Below are positions 25,501-28,688 of a stretch of DNA of 28,688 nucleotides, piece after piece. Position 1 is the first letter of the stretch; every line of letters begins with the position of its first letter. The DNA is from an uncultured Bacteroidales bacterium. GTDB taxonomy: Bacteria; Bacteroidota; Bacteroidia; Bacteroidales; Bacteroidaceae. The DNA lies in the NCBI GenBank assembly GCA_902768605.1, contig CACXLY010000027.1, forward strand, positions 1 to 28,688, given 5' to 3'. The notes under the pieces are model-generated. The model was not told where the DNA came from, ran no database searches, and saw only the letters and a program-made list of their open reading frames with translations. A program made the position numbers and the translations under genes.

Positions 25501-26936
25501 CGAAGAATCCAGCACCTGCCGACTTCGCTGTCAATCCTGCAGCCACTACGGCCGACGTCAGCTGGACGGGCTACAGCGAGATGTACGAAGTGAAATACAG
25601 ATCACGTAAAGAAACAGTACTCTACTCAGAAAACTTCGATAGCGGCGACCTCACTTCGCTTGGCTGGACAGTCTACACCGACGCCGAAGCTCTTTCAGGT
25701 TATGACGGCTGGTTCATTAGTGGTAGCGGCCGCGCAGTCTCTTATAGTTGGGCAGACAGTCCCGGTGCTTTGAATGCCGACAATTGGCTCATCAGTCCTT
25801 TGGTTGACCTGAATGGCACATTGAGGTACTTGGAGTATAGCTCTTGGGGTGACAGCTACGAAGTGCTTGTCTCTACGACTGGTATTGCCGAGGCAGACTT
25901 CACGGAAGTGTTGCGTCCAATGACCGAAGCTGCTAGCGATGATTGGAATATTGTCGAGCTCGACCTGAGTGCTTTCGCAGGACAGCAGGGCTACATAGCC
26001 TTCCATCATAAAGACTACGACAAAACGACACTCTCTATCGACGACATCGACATCTTCACCACAACTCTGGGTGAATGGGTAACCAAGTACGCCACCAAGT
26101 CCGAGATAGCACTCAAGGACTTGACGCCCAACACACTCTACGAGCTTCAAGTGAGCGGCCAGATGACGGGCGAACCCGATGCAGTATCCGATGTCTTCAC
26201 CTTCACGACCCGCACAGCCGATCCCGTGGACATCGCGCTTGACAATCTTGGACAAAACGGCACCATGGGTGACGAGGTAATTAATAACCATGGCAATCTT
26301 GCCAACGTCACCATCAACAACCTCACCCTCAAGAGCGGTGTATGGCAAGCCATCTGTCTGCCCTTCGACGTTGATGTGGAGAACAGTCCGCTTGCCGGAG
26401 CTGATGTAAGGATGGCAGAGAGTTATTCAGAGCTGGAAAGCTATCTCCTCATCAACTGCCCCACGCCTCAGTCAACTATCAAGTTTGGCACGCCATACTA
26501 CATCAAGTGGAATGGCAGCACCGACCTCGTCAATCCCGTCTTCAATAAGGTTGACGTTAGCGCTTATGGCAATACTTACGAGTTGGGAACCTCCCACGAA
26601 CTCTATTGCTATAAATCCCTTTATTACTTATTCAATACAGACACTGACTATCCTGCAAACTATGTGCTGTCCGATGATGGCAACACGTTTACAACCCTTT
26701 TGGCAGGATATCCGCTGAAGGCATTCGAGCCGTATTTATATTTTGATACTTCGTATTTTGACCTGTCGGCCTACGACAAGATTCTCCTGAACGCTGGCGA
26801 CAACGACATCATCACAGGCATCAGCTCTGTGAAGGGTGGCCAGGACGAAGTCATCTACAACGTTGCAGGCCAGCGCCTCAACAAGAAGCAGCGCGGCATC
26901 AACATCGTGAACGGCAAGAAGGTCTTGGTTAAGTAA
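22533..26936 (+). CDS. Large secreted modular protein: three SQQIY modules, FN3 domains hosting choice-of-anchor J domains, T9SS tail
   Basis: 1467 residues, with signal peptide 1-21 (ending ANA). Residues about 41-555 hold three copies of a roughly 170-residue module marked by (Y)S(L/V)SQQIY, SISFY, W..I.FD..F.Y....LAV. (starts near 41, 223 and 395), which I cannot name. Two FN3 domains follow (about 558-640 and 644-735). Then come two FN3 domains, each split by an inserted choice-of-anchor J (cleaved-adhesin-like) domain: FN3 halves at about 738-775 and 941-989 around an insert at 776-940, and at 995-1028 and 1181-1229 around an insert at 1029-1180. Residues about 1230-1430 are a beta-rich WQAICLPFDV region common in Prevotella secreted proteins. 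The end (IYNVAGQRLNKKQRGINI... to 1467) is a T9SS sorting tail. Probably a cell-surface or released adhesin or glycan-binding protein; no catalytic motif seen. The 3' end is partly duplicated after the stop. Confidence 0.88.
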   Translation: MKRKTLLMTLLMLIGFSMANAVEVEVGTMETNKLTNQFPTNPYFAYSLSQQIYTGAELGMTSSTITSISFYRDWTSETIDQLRMSGLRLYLKLTTKSQFDSDTDMVPVEESDLYWSGTLSAPAVDYKGWVTINLDKPFPYDGSNLLVCFYDLNPSKAESNTNRFYYVPTSANTALTYFSNDVVPDLTNINEFAGTRLAMSAHNWAKFTFNDYFKFEIKDNNTRGVIPVYSFYKYSLSQQIYSKEEVGESRTLNSISFYNIADEKTRTINIYLVQTDKEAFADDDDWISYTNANMVFSGDVTFNSNSWTTIPFDIPFAYSNESNLAVIVADNSNHDEGSGSFIVSNEPEQKTIVTYADAEPLSLSNYSSYSHYRLNDRNKVRFNEGVTIGDATDKSLPVMSSNMYSVSQQIYNSYEMLGASAISSISFYNAGAEVTRNITVRLQHTDISQFNHSQDWIAYSDGDYVFQGDVTFKSGEWTTIRFDKYFDYNGADNLAVIVDDNTGATAEGEPSFVVGAATASALMICGDDYNYVPGYLGGYTGELKDVRNLIKFNEKGLSFTPTTIDVTDVTWEGATITWDGRGAMWNLRYKRYDADEWTYVYDLTEPTYQLTGLDEDTGYFVEVQGNDGGDLSSWLRGGFNTPEHYPSPVVETVLETTPHSAILKWTDNCDATAWQLFVQDDNGTERIVDAGTTTFVLTGLEKDMYYHVWVRAVIDAENEVYSKWSGDYFFFKTTKYNYDPTFAAITPTPGGVNVAWEGQSNSYTVRYRKPTPPPVPFWTEDFESLTTSGELPAGWTTIDADGDGFNWSSYVGVSGYKYHSGQACLYSESYDMGGSAPLTPDNWLISPQLELKGLFSAWLVGQDSYDNMERFAFYVSTTGTDLADFVQVLPVHATTGTYHEYTADLSAYEGQMGYIAIRHYDCTDQFKLIVDDISLSIPFEDEPWQTIETKDLTATIQGLEYDTEYEIEVIGNMNGQPYTTTGVQTFTTLAKNPAPADFAVNPAATTADVSWTGYSEMYEVKYRSRKETVLYSENFDSGDLTSLGWTVYTDAEALSGYDGWFISGSGRAVSYSWADSPGALNADNWLISPLVDLNGTLRYLEYSSWGDSYEVLVSTTGIAEADFTEVLRPMTEAASDDWNIVELDLSAFAGQQGYIAFHHKDYDKTTLSIDDIDIFTTTLGEWVTKYATKSEIALKDLTPNTLYELQVSGQMTGEPDAVSDVFTFTTRTADPVDIALDNLGQNGTMGDEVINNHGNLANVTINNLTLKSGVWQAICLPFDVDVENSPLAGADVRMAESYSELESYLLINCPTPQSTIKFGTPYYIKWNGSTDLVNPVFNKVDVSAYGNTYELGTSHELYCYKSLYYLFNTDTDYPANYVLSDDGNTFTTLLAGYPLKAFEPYLYFDTSYFDLSAYDKILLNAGDNDIITGISSVKGGQDEVIYNVAGQRLNKKQRGINIVNGKKVLVK

Positions 26937-27031
26937 GAGAAGAACTGAGCCCGCTCGAGTTCTTCCGAACGTGAAAGAGCTCGAGCGCAGCTCAAGGTCG
27001 TTAAGTAAGAGAAAAACTAAGCTCGCTCGAG
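26929..27031 (+). repeat. Duplicated 3' tail of the modular protein gene
   Basis: The 31 bases at 26929-26959, spanning the last codon and stop (TTAAGTAAGAGA...), recur at 27001-27031 with 3 changes, 72 bp later. A looser third echo, CTTTGGTTAAATAG, follows at 27033. The gene end, stop included, has been copied downstream. Confidence 0.7.
26953..26986. terminator. Hairpin just after the modular gene stop
   Basis: GCTCGAG (26953-26959) pairs with CTCGAGC (26980-26986), extended by one G-T pair and TCTT/AAGA to 12 bp around a 10-base loop. No T-tract follows, so it may protect the mRNA end rather than terminate. Confidence 0.35.
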
Positions 27032-27057
27032 GCTTTGGTTAAATAGCCTCACCATCT

Positions 27058-27086
27058 GCCCCTCTCCCGCCGGAGAGGGGCTTTTT
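27058..27086 (+). terminator. Intrinsic terminator of the modular protein gene, built from a GC palindrome
   Basis: GCCCCTCTCC (27058-27067) and GGAGAGGGGC (27072-27081) form a perfect 10-bp stem with a 4-base loop, directly followed by TTTTT (27082-27086). It is the best intrinsic terminator in the window, and its stem is the same sequence as the dispersed CCCCTCTCC/GGAGAGGGG palindromes. Confidence 0.8.
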
Positions 27087-27087
27087 A

Positions 27088-27150
27088 GTTCCTATAGTTC
27101 TTATAGTTCCTATAGTACTTAAGGTCCTTAGAGTCCTTAAGGTCTGATTA
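27088..27150 (+). repeat. Degenerate 9-bp tandem repeat, seven units
   Basis: Units GTTCCTATA, GTTCTTATA, GTTCCTATA, GTACTTAAG, GTCCTTAGA, GTCCTTAAG and GTCTGATTA follow each other without gaps from 27088. All begin GT. It starts within the tail of the terminator. Confidence 0.65.
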
Positions 27151-27157
27151 AAATGTA

Positions 27158-27188
27158 AGCCCGCCTATGTTCGAAACATAGACGGGCT
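27158..27188. terminator. Strong hairpin between convergent genes
   Basis: AGCCCG/CGGGCT outer stem, one C-A mismatch, CTATGTT/AACATAG inner stem and CGA loop (27158-27188), 13 pairs in all. On the minus strand it is followed by TACATTTTAATC, so it could stop gdhA read-through. On the plus strand it backs up the terminator at 27058. Confidence 0.5.
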
Positions 27189-27211
27189 CTTGCTGTATCT
27201 GACCCTGTGCT

Positions 27212-27233
27212 CCCCTCTCCTGCGGGAGAGGGG
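27212..27233. repeat. GC palindrome CCCCTCTCC-TGCG-GGAGAGGGG
   Basis: A perfect 9-bp stem with TGCG loop, followed by TTAGGGGTGAGG and GGGGGAGTTGGAGGGGG to 27268. It matches the palindromes in the glycosidase linker (20776, 20855) and the terminator (27058). Confidence 0.75.
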
Positions 27234-27274
27234 TTAGGGGTGAGGCTATTGGGGGAGTTGGAGGGGGCTATTAT

Positions 27275-27406
27275 ACGATGCCTTGGGCCATCATAGCGAA
27301 AATACTTGGCTTCGCTTCGCTCGCCGAGCTTTCCGCTATACGATGCCTTGGGCCATTCAAAGGGTGAACCTTTGATGGCTCAGACGATGCCTTGGGCCAT
27401 CATAGC
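27275..27406 (-). repeat. Triplicated 3' end of gdhA
   Basis: The 23 bases 27384-27406, encoding the gdhA C-terminus AMMAQGIV, recur exactly at 27275-27297, and 17 of them recur at 27340-27356. Each downstream copy keeps the reading MAQGIV followed by its own stop (TAA, TAG), like the real TGA at 27380-27382. GCTATTATACGATG and GCTATACGATG flank the two extra copies. The spacer between them contains a TTCGCTTCGCTCGCC stretch. Confidence 0.75.
27352..27379 (-). terminator. Hairpin immediately after the gdhA stop
   Basis: GCCAT(T)CAAAGG (27352-27363) pairs with CCTTTGATGGC (27369-27379), 11 pairs with one bulged T and a 5-base loop. It begins at the base after the gdhA stop. No T-tract, so its role as a terminator is uncertain. 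Confidence 0.4.
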
Positions 27407-28688
27407 TTTGGCAACCTTCATGAAGCCGGCCACGTTGGCACCCTTCACGTAGTTGACATAGCCATCGGGCTGTGTGCCGTACTTCACGCAATTCTCGTGG
27501 ATGTTCTCCATAATCCAGAGCAGCTTGGCATCCACCTCTTCGGCGCTCCAGCTGAGACGCTCTGAGTTCTGCGACATCTCGAGGCCGCTCACGCTCACGC
27601 CGCCGGCATTCGATGCCTTGCCCGGAGAGTAAAGAATCTTAGCTTCCTGGAAGACGCGGATTGCGCCGGGAGTGCTGGGCATGTTGGCACCTTCGGCAAC
27701 TGCAATGCAGCCGTTGGCAACCAAGGCCTTTGCCTGCTCCTCGTTCAGCTCGTTCTGAGTGGCGCATGGCAGAGCGATGTCAGCCTTCTCGTACCAAGGC
27801 TTAGCGCCGTCGCCCACGTACTTCGCATTGGGATAGTGGTCGATGTATTCCTTGATGCGACCGCGATAAACCTGCTTCAGCTCCATGATGTAGTCGAGCT
27901 TCTCACGGTCGATGCCGTCCGGGTCGTAGATGTAGCCGTCGGAGTCACTCATCGTCATCACCTTGCCGCCCAGCTGCAGCACCTTCTCGGCAGCATACTG
28001 AGCCACGTTGCCTGCGCCGGAGATGAGCACCTTCTTGCCTTCCACGGTGTCGCCCTTCGTCTTCAGCATGGCGCGGAGGAAATAGACGGTGCCGTAGCCC
28101 GTAGCTTCGGGACGAATCAGCGAGCCGCCGAACTCGAGGCCCTTGCCCGTCAGCACGCCGCTGTACTCGCGTGTCAGCTTCTTGTACATGCCGAACATGT
28201 AACCGACCTCGCGACCGCCGACGCCGATGTCGCCTGCAGGAACGTCCGTGTCAGGGCCGATGTGGCGCGTCAGCTCAAGCATGAAGGCCTGGCAGAAGCG
28301 CATCACCTCGGCATTGCTCTTGCCGCGGGGAGAGAAGTCCGAGCCGCCCTTGCCGCCGCCCATAGGCAATGTCGTCAGCGAGTTCTTGAAGGTCTGCTCG
28401 AAGGCAAGGAACTTCAGGATGCCCAGGTTCACGCTTGCGTGGAAGCGGATGCCGCCCTTGTACGGGCCTATTGCGTTGTTGTGCTGGATGCGATAACCCA
28501 TATTGGTCTGAATCTGACCCTTATCGTCCATCCAAGTCACGCGGAACTGATACACGCGGTCGGGAATGCAGAGACGTTCGATGAGGTTTACCTTCTCAAA
28601 CTCGGGGTGCTTGTTGTACTCTTCTTCGATAGTGCCCAGCACCTCTTCTACTGCCTGATGATACTCAGGTTCATTGGGGAAGCGTCTT
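27380..28688 (-). CDS. gdhA: NADP-type glutamate dehydrogenase, 5' end cut by the window edge
   Basis: Glutamate dehydrogenase of the hexameric ~445-residue class, which interconverts 2-oxoglutarate plus ammonia and glutamate and is the main ammonia-assimilation enzyme in many Bacteroidales. Visible are PMGGGKGGSDFSPRGKS (catalytic Lys), GPDTDVPAGDIGVGGREVGYM (catalytic Asp), the nucleotide-binding SGAGNVAQYAAEK and a normal C-terminus. A GTG at 28642 could be taken as a start, but the frame stays open to the right edge and encodes family-like residues (RRFPNEPEYHQAVEEVLGTI), so the true start lies outside, probably within about 10 codons. It converges on the modular T9SS gene. Assigned to the NADP type by overall similarity; coenzyme preference is not proven by sequence. 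Confidence 0.96.
   Translation of the reverse strand, partial: RRFPNEPEYHQAVEEVLGTIEEEYNKHPEFEKVNLIERLCIPDRVYQFRVTWMDDKGQIQTNMGYRIQHNNAIGPYKGGIRFHASVNLGILKFLAFEQTFKNSLTTLPMGGGKGGSDFSPRGKSNAEVMRFCQAFMLELTRHIGPDTDVPAGDIGVGGREVGYMFGMYKKLTREYSGVLTGKGLEFGGSLIRPEATGYGTVYFLRAMLKTKGDTVEGKKVLISGAGNVAQYAAEKVLQLGGKVMTMSDSDGYIYDPDGIDREKLDYIMELKQVYRGRIKEYIDHYPNAKYVGDGAKPWYEKADIALPCATQNELNEEQAKALVANGCIAVAEGANMPSTPGAIRVFQEAKILYSPGKASNAGGVSVSGLEMSQNSERLSWSAEEVDAKLLWIMENIHENCVKYGTQPDGYVNYVKGANVAGFMKVAKAMMAQGIV

Larger units (their letters stand above)
26937..27379. other. Convergent spacer packed with hairpins and repeats
   Basis: No gene in these 443 bases. In order it holds the duplicated tail of the modular gene, three hairpins including a strong intrinsic terminator (27058-27086), a 9-bp tandem array, a bidirectional-type hairpin (27158-27188), a GC palindrome (27212-27233), two extra copies of the gdhA tail and a hairpin directly after the gdhA stop (27352-27379). 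Confidence 0.7.

Noticed and set aside
27300..27335. tRNA or small RNA in the TTCGCTTCGCTCGCC stretch
   Set aside because: Only a 6-pair stem (CTTGGC/GCCGAG) is visible and no cloverleaf; treated as part of the duplicated gdhA tail spacer.

Overview
The window reads as a gene-dense stretch of chromosome from a member of the Bacteroidota, most likely a Prevotella-like Bacteroidales. Three things point that way. Promoters match the Bacteroidota consensus (TTTG, about 19-21 bp, TAnnTTTG). Two large secreted proteins end in type IX secretion (T9SS) C-terminal sorting tails. The gene content is typical: addAB, a T9SS adhesin-like protein, many glycoside hydrolases and a GdhA-type glutamate dehydrogenase. 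Coding sequence looks GC-rich, while the spacers are AT-rich and full of repeats.

Layout. 1-114 (+): last 37 codons of an unidentified gene. 121-3961 (+): a GH38 alpha-mannosidase with an F5/8-type C domain and a T9SS tail, broken by a small deletion plus frameshift that removes the catalytic nucleophile segment. 4056-7229 (-): nagB-like sugar-phosphate deaminase downstream of a GH9 lipoprotein, one operon. 7474-8493 (+): a lone tyrosine recombinase. 8534-16758 (-): GH20 hexosaminidase, AddB-like nuclease and AddA-like helicase-nuclease, read addA to addB to GH20. 17019-17837 (+): panB. 18016-19683 (-): PAP2 phosphatase fused to a probable outer-membrane barrel. 19820-21796 (+): a secreted protein with two fused five-bladed-propeller glycosidase domains. 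22533-26936 (+): a 1467-residue secreted modular T9SS protein. 27380-28688 (-): gdhA, cut by the right edge.

Functionally, GH38, GH20, GH9, the GH43-like protein and the NagB-like deaminase fit a lifestyle of cutting host or microbial glycans rich in mannose and amino sugars and feeding amino-sugar phosphates to central metabolism. The rest is housekeeping: recombinational repair, pantothenate synthesis, ammonia assimilation and lipid or undecaprenyl phosphate turnover.

The least ordinary feature is the repeats. At least three short repeat families occur: AT-rich 'TTCAAT/ATTGAAGAT/GGCCAT'-type runs, GC-rich 'CCCCTCTCC...GGAGAGGGG' palindromes, and composite 'CCACGAATT/AATCCGTG' inverted repeats. 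The first two lie not only between genes but also in frame inside genes, often at domain boundaries. One palindrome serves as the linker of a two-domain glycosidase and another as a near-perfect intrinsic terminator. The 3' ends of both convergent genes on the right (the modular protein and gdhA) have been locally duplicated, stop codon included. I see no CRISPR array, rRNA or tRNA.
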